From positions 2,327,178 through 2,391,177 of the forward strand of contig NZ_BQME02000001.1 of NCBI RefSeq assembly GCF_022180385.2: DNA of 64,000 nucleotides, given 5' to 3'. Below, one piece after another: positions 1 through 8,810 of the stretch. Both the position numbers and the translations under genes were made by a program. The notes below the pieces were generated by a model. It was given only the letters and a program-made list of their open reading frames with translations, was not told the origin of the DNA and did no database searches. The stretch comes from Paenibacillus sp. L3-i20 (GTDB lineage Bacteria > Bacillota > Bacilli > Paenibacillales > Paenibacillaceae). Positions within the stretch are counted from its first letter, which is position 1, and every line of letters starts with the position of its first letter.

Positions 1-2
1 AT

Positions 3-857
3 GATGGCGGCAGTTCCGGCATTCTGCGTAATGAGCTTAATATACCGCCGCCTGGTGATATTCGAAGCGTACTGACGGCACTTGCAGATGCAGAGCCGCT
101 TCTTACAGAAGTTCTTCGATATCGATTTCAAAGCGGGACTGGTCTTGCTGGACATAGCTTAGGTAATTTAATGTTGGCCGCTATGACGGATATTTCTGGT
201 GACTTTGTTACAGGAGTGCGCCAGCTGAGTCAAGTGCTTGCTGTTAGAGGCAGGGTACTGCCGGCTGCTAATCGGGCTATCGTCTTGAAGGCTGAGATGG
301 CGGATGGAACGATTATTACTGGAGAGTCCATGATTCCAAAGGCAGGTCAGGCGATCAAACGGGTGTTTATTGAGCCGGCGGATGTTGAGCCACTTGCGGA
401 AGCTGTTGAAGCTATCCAAGGCGCTGATGCGATATTAATTGGTCCGGGAAGTCTCTACACAAGTATTATGCCCAACCTTTTGGTGCCTAAGCTTGCCCAA
501 GCAATTTGTGAGTCAGATGCTGTAAAACTGTTTGTTTGTAATGTAATGACTCAGCCTGGTGAAACGGATAACTATTCGGTAAGTGATCATCTCGACGCAA
601 TTCACGCTCATATCGGGCATCATTTATTTGATTATGTTATTGTGAACGACGGAGAAATTCCACCTCAGGTTGAAAGCAAATATGCTGAGATGGGTTCAAA
701 AGCTGTTCATTTGGACATTGATGAAGTGACAAAACGAGGTTACGAAGTCATTGCCGACAGATTGGTGCTCTTCCGCACATTCCTAAGGCATGACGCAGAA
801 CGATTAAGCCATCATATATATAAATTAGTTGAGAATTGGATGCTTAGAAAGAGGTGA
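3..857 (+). CDS. yvcK: Gluconeogenesis factor YvcK, 5' truncated by window edge
   Basis: The frame is open from the first complete codon (position 3), and the visible protein begins DGGSSGILRNELN, the Asp-Gly-Gly-Ser-Ser loop near the N-terminus of YvcK/CofD-like proteins. Roughly the first 35-40 residues lie outside the window. Later segments such as ADAILIGPGSLYTSIMPNLL and VMTQPGETDNYSVSDH are typical of the family. YvcK in Bacillus binds UDP-sugars and is needed for growth on gluconeogenic carbon and for normal cell shape; it resembles CofD transferases, but no transferase activity is established. It is followed after 6 bp by whiA and then crh, the conserved Bacillales order. Confidence 0.95.
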   Translation, partial: DGGSSGILRNELNIPPPGDIRSVLTALADAEPLLTEVLRYRFQSGTGLAGHSLGNLMLAAMTDISGDFVTGVRQLSQVLAVRGRVLPAANRAIVLKAEMADGTIITGESMIPKAGQAIKRVFIEPADVEPLAEAVEAIQGADAILIGPGSLYTSIMPNLLVPKLAQAICESDAVKLFVCNVMTQPGETDNYSVSDHLDAIHAHIGHHLFDYVIVNDGEIPPQVESKYAEMGSKAVHLDIDEVTKRGYEVIADRLVLFRTFLRHDAERLSHHIYKLVENWMLRKR

Positions 858-863
858 GGAAGA

Positions 864-1805
864 ATGTCTTTTGCGGCGCAAACAAAAAAAGAGCTGACTT
901 TAATTGAAGCGGACAGCTGCTGTGAGCTTGCCGAATTATCGGCGCTTATACGGATGAATGGTTCGGTCAGTCTATCCAGCCGCAAGGTCGTTCTGGACAT
1001 CTCGACGGAGAATGCAGCGATAGCTAGAAGAATCTATTCCCTGATCAAAAAACACTTTGACGTGCACGTGGAGTTGTTAGTTCGCAAAAAAATGCGACTT
1101 AAGAAAAACAATGTGTACATCGTCCGTATGCCAACTATGGTGCAGGAGATATTAAGCAAGCTGACTATCGTGTCAGAGGGCTTTATGTTTAATAATAGTA
1201 TTAATAAGGAATTGATTCGCAAGCCTTGTTGCAAGCGATCATATTTACGCGGTGCCTTTCTGGCTGGCGGTTCTGTCAACAACCCGGAAGGCTCATCGTA
1301 TCATCTTGAGATTTCGTCCATGTACGAAGAACATTGCGGAGCACTTGTAGATCTTGCAAATAAGTTTGATCTGAACGCAAGATGCATCGAGCGTAAAAAG
1401 GGATTTATTTTCTACATCAAAGAAGGCGAAAAGATTATCGAGCTACTCAACATAATCGGCGCACATCAAGCGCTGTTCAAGTTCGAGGATGTGCGAATAA
1501 TGCGCGATATGCGTAATTCCGTTAATCGGATCGTTAACTGTGAGACCGCTAACTTGAACAAAACGATCGGAGCTGCTGTTCGTCAGATCGATAACATAAA
1601 GCTATTGCAGAAAGAAATTGGTCTGGAAAGCTTGCCGGATAAGCTTAGAGAGGTTGCAGAAATTAGACTTTTGCATCCGGATCTTAATTTAACCGAGGTT
1701 GGAGAAATGCTCAGAAGCAGGGTCAGTAAGTCAGGTGTCAACCATCGTCTTCGCAAAATCGACGAATTAGCGGAAAAAATACGTGGCGGAACAACTTATG
1801 CCTAG
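864..1805 (+). CDS. whiA: DNA-binding protein WhiA
   Basis: This 313-residue protein has the usual WhiA length: an N-terminal LAGLIDADG-homing-endonuclease-like region ([12 protein letters not shown], then the [19 protein letters not shown] segment near residues 120-138) and a C-terminal helix-turn-helix with the typical ending [13 protein letters not shown] / [14 protein letters not shown]. Start is supported by a GAGGTGAGG ribosome site. In actinomycetes WhiA controls sporulation genes; in Bacillus it associates with the nucleoid and affects cell division and chromosome segregation. It lies 6 bp behind yvcK and is probably co-transcribed. Confidence 0.95.
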   Translation: MSFAAQTKKELTLIEADSCCELAELSALIRMNGSVSLSSRKVVLDISTENAAIARRIYSLIKKHFDVHVELLVRKKMRLKKNNVYIVRMPTMVQEILSKLTIVSEGFMFNNSINKELIRKPCCKRSYLRGAFLAGGSVNNPEGSSYHLEISSMYEEHCGALVDLANKFDLNARCIERKKGFIFYIKEGEKIIELLNIIGAHQALFKFEDVRIMRDMRNSVNRIVNCETANLNKTIGAAVRQIDNIKLLQKEIGLESLPDKLREVAEIRLLHPDLNLTEVGEMLRSRVSKSGVNHRLRKIDELAEKIRGGTTYA

Positions 1806-1898
1806 TGCAACTGCTTGTATAATGATATAATAAGATGTAAATGACTTGTTTTTCCTACATGAAAATGTTTTATAGAAAATATAGGGGGTATGATTTCC

Positions 1899-2168
1899 AT
1901 GACAAGACTTCCAGTTGTCGTACGTCTCAAGACGGGGCTTCATGCGAGACCTGCAGCGTTATTCGTGCAAGAAGCAAACAAGTTTTCCTCCGAGGTGTTC
2001 GTTGAGAAGGATGACAAGAAGGTTAACGCAAAATCAATTATGGGGATTATGAGCTTGGCAATCAGCTCTGGTACAGAGATTTCAATAAGTGCTGACGGCT
2101 CAGATTCCGAACAGGCTGTAAACGCTTTAGTGGCGCTTGTCAGCAAGGAAGAACTAGAAAATCAATAA
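1899..2168 (+). CDS. crh: HPr-like phosphocarrier of the Crh position, with His15 retained
   Basis: The 89-residue protein is an HPr-fold regulator in the Crh locus (after yvcK-whiA). The segment ARPAALFVQEANKF and the KKVNAKSIMG motif closely resemble Bacillus Crh. Ser46, the HPrK/P target, is present (KSIMG). Residue 15 is His (KTGLHARPA); Bacillus subtilis Crh has Gln there, which makes it unable to accept phosphate from PEP/EI. This protein could therefore serve in both PTS phosphotransfer and CcpA co-repression. The ATG at 1899 is preferred over the in-frame ATG at 1890 because the AGGGGG ribosome site (1883-1888) is 10 nt from the former and only 1 nt from the latter. Confidence 0.9.
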   Translation: MTRLPVVVRLKTGLHARPAALFVQEANKFSSEVFVEKDDKKVNAKSIMGIMSLAISSGTEISISADGSDSEQAVNALVALVSKEELENQ

Positions 2169-2273
2169 AAAGGAAGGAAGAGGTCACGTCGCATGTTTAT
2201 GCAAAGCGTCGGACAAGCTTCCTTTTTTGCTGTTTAGACTTAAATTGTGGAACGATCTGTTTTTGTCATGCAG

Positions 2274-2312
2274 AAAAAAATCGCCATCCGATTAATCGGA
2301 TGGCGATTTTTT
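2274..2312. terminator. Bidirectional terminator between crh and the FNT gene
   Basis: A perfect 13+13 bp palindrome (2281-2306) is flanked by seven A on the left and six T on the right, so it can end transcription from both convergent genes. An extra weaker pairing (GGAAG...CTTCC at about 2171-2228) precedes it directly after crh. Confidence 0.9.
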
Positions 2313-2323
2313 GCGTTGCTTAT

Positions 2324-3103
2324 CTAATCCTCCATAAAAGGTTTATTTACGTAATAATACATGACTGCCATGAATAGTCCGCCTCCGATCAGGTTGCCAA
2401 GTGTAACGGGGATCAGATTGTGTAGAATGCCATCCAACGAAATCGTATTTGGCTGATCGAGTACTAACGCAATGGCAAAGGTCGATAGATTAGCGATACT
2501 ATGCTCATAACCAGAGATGAAGAAACAGAAAACAAATAACATCATGGCAAACATTTTTGCACCGTCGCCCTTGAGTGTCATCGGAACGAAGAAGGCGAGA
2601 CAGACTAACCAGTTACATAGAATAGCACGGAAGAAAAGTTGGATTGTAGGTGCATGTATCTTTTTTTCAGCTACTTCAAATAAAAAGCTATTTACACTCG
2701 GGTCTGCGAAAAGCCCTGTCATCCATATGAGGAAGGCAAATACTGCCGCACCTATCAAATTGCCTCCGTAGCTTAATATCCATAACTTCCAAGTGTCGGA
2801 CCAACTCATCTTTTTGCGGAGGGCGGCGTAACTGTAATAAAACGTATTGCCCGTGAAGAGGTCACCGCCACCGTAGCTAATCAGAATGATAGCTGATCCG
2901 AACATTAGTGCCGCGACTGGGTAAGTGAAGGGAGACTGTTCTAAGTGAAATAGGCTTCCAGACTTGAATGCGACGATGACGCCGAATCCGATGAACATGC
3001 CAGCAAGAATGGCTCGTGATAAGTAGCGCCATATACTTTGCTGGTAAGTCCGCAGCTTTTTCAAAGCAAGCTGCTCAACTTTTAATAAGGCTTCAATTTC
3101 CAT
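2324..3103 (-). CDS. Formate/nitrite transporter (FNT) family membrane channel
   Basis: The 259-residue protein has about six hydrophobic segments and FNT hallmarks: GGDLFTGNTFYYSYAALRK near the third segment and a glycine-rich last segment with VTLGNLIGGGLFMAVMYY. FNT pentamers pass formate, nitrite or hydrosulfide with protons; the substrate here cannot be told from sequence alone, and YrhG-like formate channels are the nearest Bacillales idea. The ATG at 3103 is chosen over the upstream in-frame start at 3151 because a GGAGG site lies 8 nt before it. It stands alone, convergent with crh. Confidence 0.88.
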   Translation of the reverse strand: MEIEALLKVEQLALKKLRTYQQSIWRYLSRAILAGMFIGFGVIVAFKSGSLFHLEQSPFTYPVAALMFGSAIILISYGGGDLFTGNTFYYSYAALRKKMSWSDTWKLWILSYGGNLIGAAVFAFLIWMTGLFADPSVNSFLFEVAEKKIHAPTIQLFFRAILCNWLVCLAFFVPMTLKGDGAKMFAMMLFVFCFFISGYEHSIANLSTFAIALVLDQPNTISLDGILHNLIPVTLGNLIGGGLFMAVMYYYVNKPFMED

Positions 3104-3274
3104 AGGTTTGCCTCCAAATAGATACTCTGTAGATGTAGCTTTTGAAGCCAATATAGCACTTGTATGAGCGATGTGATGTGATTGAGGTCACAGAGGGTAA
3201 TTGCTGAAAAAGAAACATTTTCCAAATTAGGCATGTCTAGTTGTTTGAAATCTAACTTCACATATTAAGGGAAG

Positions 3275-4877
3275 GTGATGGAAAGGATGACTGAGCGAAC
3301 CAAACTCATTTTAATAGCAATTGCGGGTATTGCGGTTGTAATTTTATTTCTACTCTTCAATAAAGGAATGTCCCAGAAAGAAAATGAAGTCGAGCTCACA
3401 TTACAAAGTACAAGTTCAGACGGAAATTTGCTCTCATTGAATGTAGCTTCTACTATAGCATCATCACCGTTAACAGTTAGAGAAGATGAGATAAAAGCGG
3501 AAGGGGCGCTTTGTCTAGAAACAGAGTTTGCGTTGGGCAGCTGTCAGCTTGAAATCGGAGTGGGCGGTTACATTATAGGGAAAGACAGCATGGGAAGTAC
3601 AGTTGTACATCTTGTTGATTATAGCCCGGATCAGAAGGAAGGAACTGAAAAGACAAAGCGACGATATGAGCTTATGGTTGTGAAACCTGATGAAAATAGT
3701 TTGAAGAAATATCCGTTGTATGAAACGCAAAGGGATGATTATTCTAGTGTCTATGGCGTCGATATGATTGATGAAAATCATGTAGTATTTACAAGGCGAA
3801 TGGTGGAGCATGATCGTTTGGTGTATGACGTAGCGGTGCTGGACATGGAGAATGGAGTTATTACGATGTCACCCCATTTTGGGAGGTAGAGAAAAATACT
3901 AAAGAATACGAGAACGATGGATTATTAACTACCTATTTTGCTGAAGATGAGTATGGGAAAAAGGTTAAAATGATGATAACCACTTTAAAGGGTAAGCTGT
4001 GGGTGGTCGACTTAAATATGTTAGAGGTGAGTAAGTCTCATCGAAAGTTGTACCACTCTTATGGTGATCCAGGCAGTGCCCCATCTCGTAGTTTAGTGTT
4101 CCCTGATCCGAACCTCGAGAGGTTCGTGTATAACATTATGATAGGTGACTTGAATGTGACTAATGATTACCGCATAGTAGACTCAAAAACGGGTAATGTA
4201 GTTTCACAATTTAACATAGAAGATTCTTTACAAACGAATCCTGAAGTTCTATGGAACAAGAAGGGCAGTAGATTCGCCCTAGAGTATGCGCAGAAGGGTA
4301 ATGAACAAGGGGTACAATCAGATAATGCCATTCTTGTGTCGGCACAAGGAATTTCTGTTTATAATCGTAATGGTAAGCTTGTGTCAACATTAAACTCTTC
4401 TTCGGAGGAAAGAATTAATATTGTAAATTGGTTAGATGAGAATAGATTGTTAATTGAATGCTTTAGTCCTTCATATATGGGGAGCGGAAATTGGGCAAGG
4501 AAAATATTATTTATAAAGCTTATGATGTTCCAACAGGCAAATTGTCGACCTTTCAAGAGGCCAGGGAAATGACATCACTTGAAGACCCAGAAATAACAAC
4601 CGGGTATTGGTATGGTTCAAATGCACTTGTTATGTATGAACGAGAAGGAAGTCAATTGTGGTCACTTAATGGAGGTCAATATTCTCTTTTTGGTGAAGAT
4701 GCGTATGTAATCCATTGGGATGGGGACTCGGAAAATATTTTTCAATTGGATAAGGAGCTAGGCTCACTCAAATGGGTCGGTGGTGAGGAAGGTGCTGATT
4801 TAGCATTGGCTATTCCTGGTTGGATTATTTCGACGCAAAGATTGAGCACTAACTTCTTATATAAAAAAATAGAATGA
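3275..4877 (+). pseudogene. Disrupted membrane-anchored beta-propeller-like protein (two frameshifts)
   Basis: Three consecutive reading frames read as one protein of about 530 residues: an N-terminal membrane anchor (LILIAIAGIAVVILFLLF), then repeated short beta-strand-like segments such as YRIVDSKTGNVVSQF and IVNWLDENRLLIE. The first switch, near the CCCC run at 3870-3880, goes from the 3275 frame into WEVEKNTKEYENDGLL; the second, near 4490-4505, goes into GKENIIYKAYDVPTGKL. Both are consistent with one missing base. After the TGA at 4875 the same frame stays open to about 5010, so the original end may be further right. Function is not recognised. Because both shifts are single-base and near short homopolymers, sequencing error is possible. 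The real start may be the ATG at 3287. Confidence 0.7.
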
Positions 4878-4984
4878 ACAATATCGATTGATTGTAGCGT
4901 ACTGTCTTTTTCAGAAAACGACTTCATAATAGTAGATGATTTGTCTTACATGAAACATATAAAGGATGAGCTAATATATGAAAC

Positions 4985-5037
4985 AAAAGAAGCTTTCTGC
5001 TATATCCATTGAAATGGATCGGCAGAAAGCTTCTTTT
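4985..5037. terminator. Bidirectional terminator between the pseudogene and clpP
   Basis: A 16-bp stem (AAAAGAAGCTTTCTGC and its complement) encloses a 21-nt loop and has A/T runs on both ends, placing a terminator between two convergent genes. Confidence 0.85.
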
Positions 5038-5050
5038 AAGTTACGATTGA

Positions 5051-5641
5051 TTACACAGTTGTAGCGTTCTCGATAACTTTATCCACTAGGCCGTATTCTT
5101 TAGCTTCATGAGCGCTCATGAAGTAGTCACGGTCTGTGTCAACTTCGATCTTGCTAAGCGGTTGACCGGAGCGGTCCGCTAAGATGTTGTTTAACTTATC
5201 ACGCATCTTCAGAATGCGGCGAGCACGAATTTCGATGTCGCTTGCTTGGCCTTCTGCGCCGCCAAGAGGTTGGTGAATCATAACCTCACTGTTTGGCAAT
5301 GCGTAACGTTTGCCTTTTGCTCCAGCTGTGAGAAGGAATGCGCCCATAGAAGCCGCCATACCTACACAGATCGTGGATACATCTGGTTTAATGTATTGCA
5401 TCGTATCGTAAATAGCCATACCAGCTGTAATGGAACCGCCAGGGCTGTTAATGTATAAGGAAATATCTCTTTCCGGGTCATCAGCTGTGAGGAATAGCAT
5501 TTGCGCGATGATAGAATTGGCCACCACGTCATTCACACCAGATCCAAGAAAAATAATGCGGTCTTTCAACAGGCGAGAGTAGATGTCATAAGAGCGTTCC
5601 CCTCGATTGCTTTGCTCAATTACCATAGGCACAAAATTCAT
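5051..5641 (-). CDS. clpP: ATP-dependent Clp protease proteolytic subunit ClpP
   Basis: The 196-residue protein is a full-length ClpP. The catalytic Ser lies in [11 protein letters not shown], the His in [11 protein letters not shown] and the Asp in [10 protein letters not shown], with the handle region [11 protein letters not shown]. The subunit forms the double-heptamer chamber that degrades substrates unfolded by ClpC/ClpX/ClpE. The start at 5641 ([11 protein letters not shown]) matches the family N-terminus and follows an AAGGAGG site; the frame extends upstream to 5665 but this adds unlikely residues. A CtsR-type operator overlaps its promoter. Confidence 0.97.
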   Translation of the reverse strand: MNFVPMVIEQSNRGERSYDIYSRLLKDRIIFLGSGVNDVVANSIIAQMLFLTADDPERDISLYINSPGGSITAGMAIYDTMQYIKPDVSTICVGMAASMGAFLLTAGAKGKRYALPNSEVMIHQPLGGAEGQASDIEIRARRILKMRDKLNNILADRSGQPLSKIEVDTDRDYFMSAHEAKEYGLVDKVIENATTV

Positions 5642-5696
5642 CTCTAACCAATCCTCCTTCGTCAACGAAAAGCTTTAATATTGGAATCGTATTCCT

Positions 5697-5736
5697 ATAA
5701 TAACGGATTGATTTGTAAAAGTCAAAGATAGTCAGA
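5697..5736 (-). promoter_or_regulatory. clpP promoter with CtsR-type operator
   Basis: On the minus strand, TTGACT (5725-5720) and TATTAT (5702-5697) are separated by 17 bp, a good sigma-A promoter about 50 bp before clpP. Read on the plus strand, AGTCAAAGATAGTCAGA (5720-5736) fits the CtsR heptad repeat (A/G)GTCAAA-NAN-(A/G)GTCAAA with one mismatch and covers the -35 box. This predicts heat-shock control by CtsR. Confidence 0.75.
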
Positions 5737-5766
5737 GGGGCAATTGGGACTCTTGATAAGAGCTTT

Positions 5767-5811
5767 CGAACCCTCCCGAACCCTCCCGAACCCTCCCTTC
5801 CAAGGGAGGGC
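5767..5811. repeat. Three tandem 10-bp units and a GC-rich palindrome
   Basis: CGAACCCTCC occurs three times head to tail (5767-5796). The last CCCTCCC then pairs with GGGAGGG (about 5790-5810). It is followed by a GC-rich tract (GGCGCTGCGCC) unlike the AT-rich surroundings. It could be a repetitive extragenic palindrome; no coding capacity is seen. Confidence 0.6.
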
Positions 5812-5962
5812 CCCAAGGCGCTGCGCCCTCTGGACACCCGCCATGAATAACGACTGATCAACTTCGAGTACTTATGTGACTGCGAGTTTGGAGCGCTATG
5901 CCCTTATTGGACACGCTTTACCTATTAATAGAGAAAGAAAGGATTAAAAGATGATTTATATA

Positions 5963-6007
5963 AAGAATAAAGAACAAAGAATAAAGAATAAAGAACAAAG
6001 AGTAAAT
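5963..6007. repeat. A/G-rich low-complexity tandem tract
   Basis: Imperfect repeats of the unit AAAGAATAAAGAAC run through this interval. It lies between clpP and the tRNA and codes for nothing recognisable. Confidence 0.5.
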
Positions 6008-6054
6008 AATACAGACAAGTGATAATGAAACAAATACAAAAAATACAAAACAAC

Positions 6055-6089
6055 AAAAAAGCTGTCCCGCGTATATCGCAGAACAGCTT
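6055..6089 (-). terminator. Terminator of tRNA-Arg
   Basis: On the minus strand an AAGCTGT...ACAGCTT stem is followed by six T, 15 nt downstream of the tRNA CCA end. Confidence 0.75.
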
Positions 6090-6103
6090 GGTTATAGTAT
6101 GAT

Positions 6104-6178
6104 TGGCGCGCCCGCTAGGAATCGAACCTAGATCTCAGGCTCCGGAGGCCTACGTCATATCCATTGGACCACGGGCGC
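6104..6178 (-). tRNA. tRNA-Arg (anticodon CCG)
   Basis: The minus strand folds as a standard cloverleaf. The acceptor stem GCGCCCG pairs with CGGGCGC, the anticodon loop CTCCGGA carries CCG, and the T loop is TTCGATT. Discriminator G is followed by an encoded CCA (6106-6104). It reads the CGG arginine codon. Confidence 0.95.
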
Positions 6179-6300
6179 ATATTGCAAAAAACAGTAGCAA
6201 AAATGATTATATGTTATTAATGGGGCGAAAGCAAGGGAGATGGCAAAAATAAATTTTACGTAAATTGCGATAGTAATCGTTTTCATCTTCATTTCAGGTC

Positions 6301-6373
6301 TTGCAGACGAAGCAAATTTTAGTTAAGATAGAGGTGGGACTAAAAAAGTTCATACGGGACGAATCGAGTCCCA
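6301..6373 (+). promoter_or_regulatory. cggR-gapA operon promoter and CggR-type operator
   Basis: TTGCAG (6301-6306) and TAAGAT (6324-6329) are spaced by 17 bp. Just downstream, two direct repeats start at 6335 (TGGGAC-N6-AGTTCA) and 6355 (CGGGAC-N6-AGTCCC), 20 bp apart. The CggR operator of B. subtilis is a pair of CGGGAC-N6-TGTCCC units, so this is a diverged operator over the transcription start. CggR would repress glycolytic genes until fructose-1,6-bisphosphate accumulates. Confidence 0.75.
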
Positions 6374-6468
6374 GTAACTTGCAAAACTCGGAAACGAGGT
6401 CCCTAGCTCGTGGCACAATATATGCTTAGAGCCAAATGGGCTCGAACCGATGGAGTGAAGGATTAGAG

Positions 6469-7512
6469 ATGCGAAAGATCATTGAACTGCAGCAGCAGCT
6501 TGTGCCAGATCTTCTAGATGTAATGAAGAAACGGTATTTGATCCTGCATCAGGTTATGCTATCGGATACAATCGGTCGTCGGACTTTAGCGAATACGCTG
6601 GAGATGACGGAGCGGGTACTGCGAGCAGAAACAGACTTTCTTAAGGATCAAGGTTTGCTTGAGATCCATACAGCAGGTATGAGAATCAGTGAACTTGGCA
6701 AAACGATGCTGGAACAGCTTGAGCCATTATACAAGTCGATGTTCGGTTTGTCTGAGATGGAGGAAAGGCTGCGTGACTACTTTGGTCTAACGCAAGTAAT
6801 CGTAGTGCCAGGTGATTCGGAATCCTCTGTTCAAACGAAACGGGAGCTTGGAAGAGCGGGCTGCCAAGTATTAAGACAAGTTATGAAGCCGAATGATGTG
6901 GTCGCTGTAACAGGTGGATCAACAATCGCGCAAGTAGCTAACCAACTAACGACTTCCTCAGTGATGAAGCATATGTGGTTCGTACCGGCACGAGGTGGAC
7001 TCGGTGAAAGTCTTGATTATCAAGCCAACACCCTGGCATCAACGATGGCGAAGCGAACAGGCGGACAATATCGCTTATTGCATGTACCGGATCATTTGGG
7101 TGAAGAAGCATTTGCTTCATTAATGCAGGAGCCTAACATTCGAGAGATTGTGGAAGTAATCCGCAATGCACGAATTGTTGTGCACGGCATTGGTGATGCG
7201 ATGGTCATGGCGAGGCGAAGAAAGCTTGATCGGGAACTTGTTGAAGCAATTGCGTCGGAAGGTGCATTAGCAGAAGCATTCGGATTTTATTTCGACCGAA
7301 GCGGGGCAGTCGTCCACAAAATGAAGACAGTAGGGTTACGCCTTGAGGATATTGTTAAAACTGAAGTTGTTATAGCAGTAGCTGGCGGCAAGGGGAAAGG
7401 CGAAGCGATTGAAGCAGTAATGCGATTCGGACATAATGACGTGCTCATTACAGATGAAGCGGCTGCTCATGAAATAGTTGCCCTGCTTGATGAAAAAGTA
7501 CAAATCTTGTAA
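6469..7512 (+). CDS. cggR: Central glycolytic genes regulator CggR (SorC/DeoR family)
   Basis: The protein has about 347 residues: an N-terminal winged helix (LQQQLVPDLLDVMKKRY, IGRRTLANTLEMTERVLR) and a C-terminal sugar-phosphate-binding domain (VVAVTGGSTIAQVA, FVPARGGLGE, VVHGIGDAM). CggR represses its own operon and is released by fructose-1,6-bisphosphate. The ATG at 6469 is preferred over 6436 because the N-terminus then matches CggR and a GGAGTGAAGG site precedes it. It heads the glycolytic operon and sits 114 bp before gapA, as in Bacillus. Confidence 0.93.
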   Translation: MRKIIELQQQLVPDLLDVMKKRYLILHQVMLSDTIGRRTLANTLEMTERVLRAETDFLKDQGLLEIHTAGMRISELGKTMLEQLEPLYKSMFGLSEMEERLRDYFGLTQVIVVPGDSESSVQTKRELGRAGCQVLRQVMKPNDVVAVTGGSTIAQVANQLTTSSVMKHMWFVPARGGLGESLDYQANTLASTMAKRTGGQYRLLHVPDHLGEEAFASLMQEPNIREIVEVIRNARIVVHGIGDAMVMARRRKLDRELVEAIASEGALAEAFGFYFDRSGAVVHKMKTVGLRLEDIVKTEVVIAVAGGKGKGEAIEAVMRFGHNDVLITDEAAAHEIVALLDEKVQIL

Positions 7513-7533
7513 ACAAGAAACGTAGTAAATGGC

Positions 7534-7573
7534 ATCTCGACGAATAACGGCCGCCTTTGGCGATAGCCGAGAT
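7534..7573 (+). promoter_or_regulatory. Stem-loop between cggR and gapA, possible mRNA processing/stability element
   Basis: ATCTCG (7534-7539) pairs with CGAGAT (7568-7573) around an inner GGC/GCC stem, with no T-run. In B. subtilis the cggR-gapA message is cut near the end of cggR and a stem-loop protects gapA mRNA; the position here fits the same role. This is inference from position. Confidence 0.5.
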
Positions 7574-7626
7574 AGCGTCTTGAAATAAATGTATAAAATT
7601 TTAAAATCGCTTAGGAGGAATTTCAA

Positions 7627-8631
7627 ATGGTTAAAGTTGGTATCAATGGTTTTGGACGTATCGGTCGTAACGTATTCCGCGCAGCACTAAACAATTCCGA
7701 GGTTGAAATCGTAGCAGTAAACGATTTGACAGACGTAAACACGCTGGCTCACCTTCTTAAATACGATACAACTCATGGTACGCTTGACGCTACAGTTGAA
7801 GCAAAAGAAGGCGCTTTGATCGTAAACGGCAGAGAAGTTAAAGTATTTGCAGAGCGTAACCCTGCTGACCTTCCTTGGGGTTCTGTAGGCGCTGAAATCG
7901 TTGTTGAGTCTACTGGTATTTTCACATCCAAAGAAAAAGCTGAGCTTCACCTTAAAGGTGGCGCGAAAAAAGTTATTATCTCCGCTCCAGCTTCTAACGA
8001 AGACATCACAATCGTTATCGGCGTAAACGAAGATAAATACGATGCAGCTGCTCACAACATCATCTCCAACGCTTCTTGCACGACTAACTGTCTTGCTCCA
8101 TTTGCAAAAGTACTAAACGACAAGTTCGGTATCGTAAAAGGTATGATGAACACAATTCACTCATACACAAACGATCAATCCGTTCTAGATGTTCCACATA
8201 AAGACTTGCGCCGCGCTCGCGCAGCTGCAGAAAACATCATTCCTTCATCCACTGGCGCTGCAAAAGCAGTTTCCCTAGTGTTGCCTGAACTTAAAGGCAA
8301 ATTGAACGGTATGGCTATGCGTGTTCCTACACCTAACGTTTCCGTAACTGACCTAGTTGCTGAATTGAAAGTTAACGTTACAGTTGAAGAAGTAAACGCA
8401 GCATTCAAAGAAGCTTCCGAAGGCGCTTTGAAAGGTATCTTGAACTACAACGAATTGCCGCTTGTATCAAGCGACTACAATAGTGACCCTGCTTCTTCCA
8501 CAATCGATGGTTTGTCTACAATGGTTGTTGAAGGCAACATGGTTAAAGTTATTTCTTGGTATGACAACGAGTGGGGCTACTCAAACCGCGTAGTTGATCT
8601 TGCTGCTTATATCGCAAAAAAAGGTCTGTAA
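7627..8631 (+). CDS. gapA: Glyceraldehyde-3-phosphate dehydrogenase, glycolytic
   Basis: The 334-residue enzyme converts glyceraldehyde-3-phosphate, NAD and phosphate to 1,3-bisphosphoglycerate in the cytosol. The NAD-binding [16 protein letters not shown] opens the protein, the catalytic Cys is in [12 protein letters not shown] near residue 152, and the C-terminus [16 protein letters not shown] is standard. An AGGAGG site lies upstream. Codon use is strongly biased (for example GCT, GAA, GGT), as expected for a highly expressed gene. Its placement directly after cggR indicates the glycolytic, NAD-dependent form rather than GapB. Confidence 0.98.
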   Translation: MVKVGINGFGRIGRNVFRAALNNSEVEIVAVNDLTDVNTLAHLLKYDTTHGTLDATVEAKEGALIVNGREVKVFAERNPADLPWGSVGAEIVVESTGIFTSKEKAELHLKGGAKKVIISAPASNEDITIVIGVNEDKYDAAAHNIISNASCTTNCLAPFAKVLNDKFGIVKGMMNTIHSYTNDQSVLDVPHKDLRRARAAAENIIPSSTGAAKAVSLVLPELKGKLNGMAMRVPTPNVSVTDLVAELKVNVTVEEVNAAFKEASEGALKGILNYNELPLVSSDYNSDPASSTIDGLSTMVVEGNMVKVISWYDNEWGYSNRVVDLAAYIAKKGL

Positions 8632-8646
8632 GGAAAGAAAGCTGAC

Positions 8647-8755
8647 GGGTCGTAGCTCCTTATAGCGAGCTTCGGCCCTAGGTCTATTACCCTTCGCAGG
8701 GTCTGACCATGAGGGCGTTCCTTCCTTAAAAGAAGGGGCGCCCTCCTCTTTTTGT
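8647..8755 (+). terminator. Structured gapA-pgk spacer ending in an intrinsic terminator
   Basis: Three hairpins follow gapA: GGGTCGTAGCTC with GAGCTTCGGCCC (8647-8678), ACCC...GGGT (8689-8702), and GAGGGCG...CGCCCTC (8711-8745) with a T-rich tail. The last is a typical rho-independent terminator, so cggR-gapA transcripts should partly stop here and make gapA expression exceed that of pgk-tpiA-gpmI-eno. Confidence 0.75.
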
Positions 8756-8810
8756 CTACTTATCTACGAGACCATAAAGTAACTACCACATATTTAGGAG
8801 GGTTTCATAC

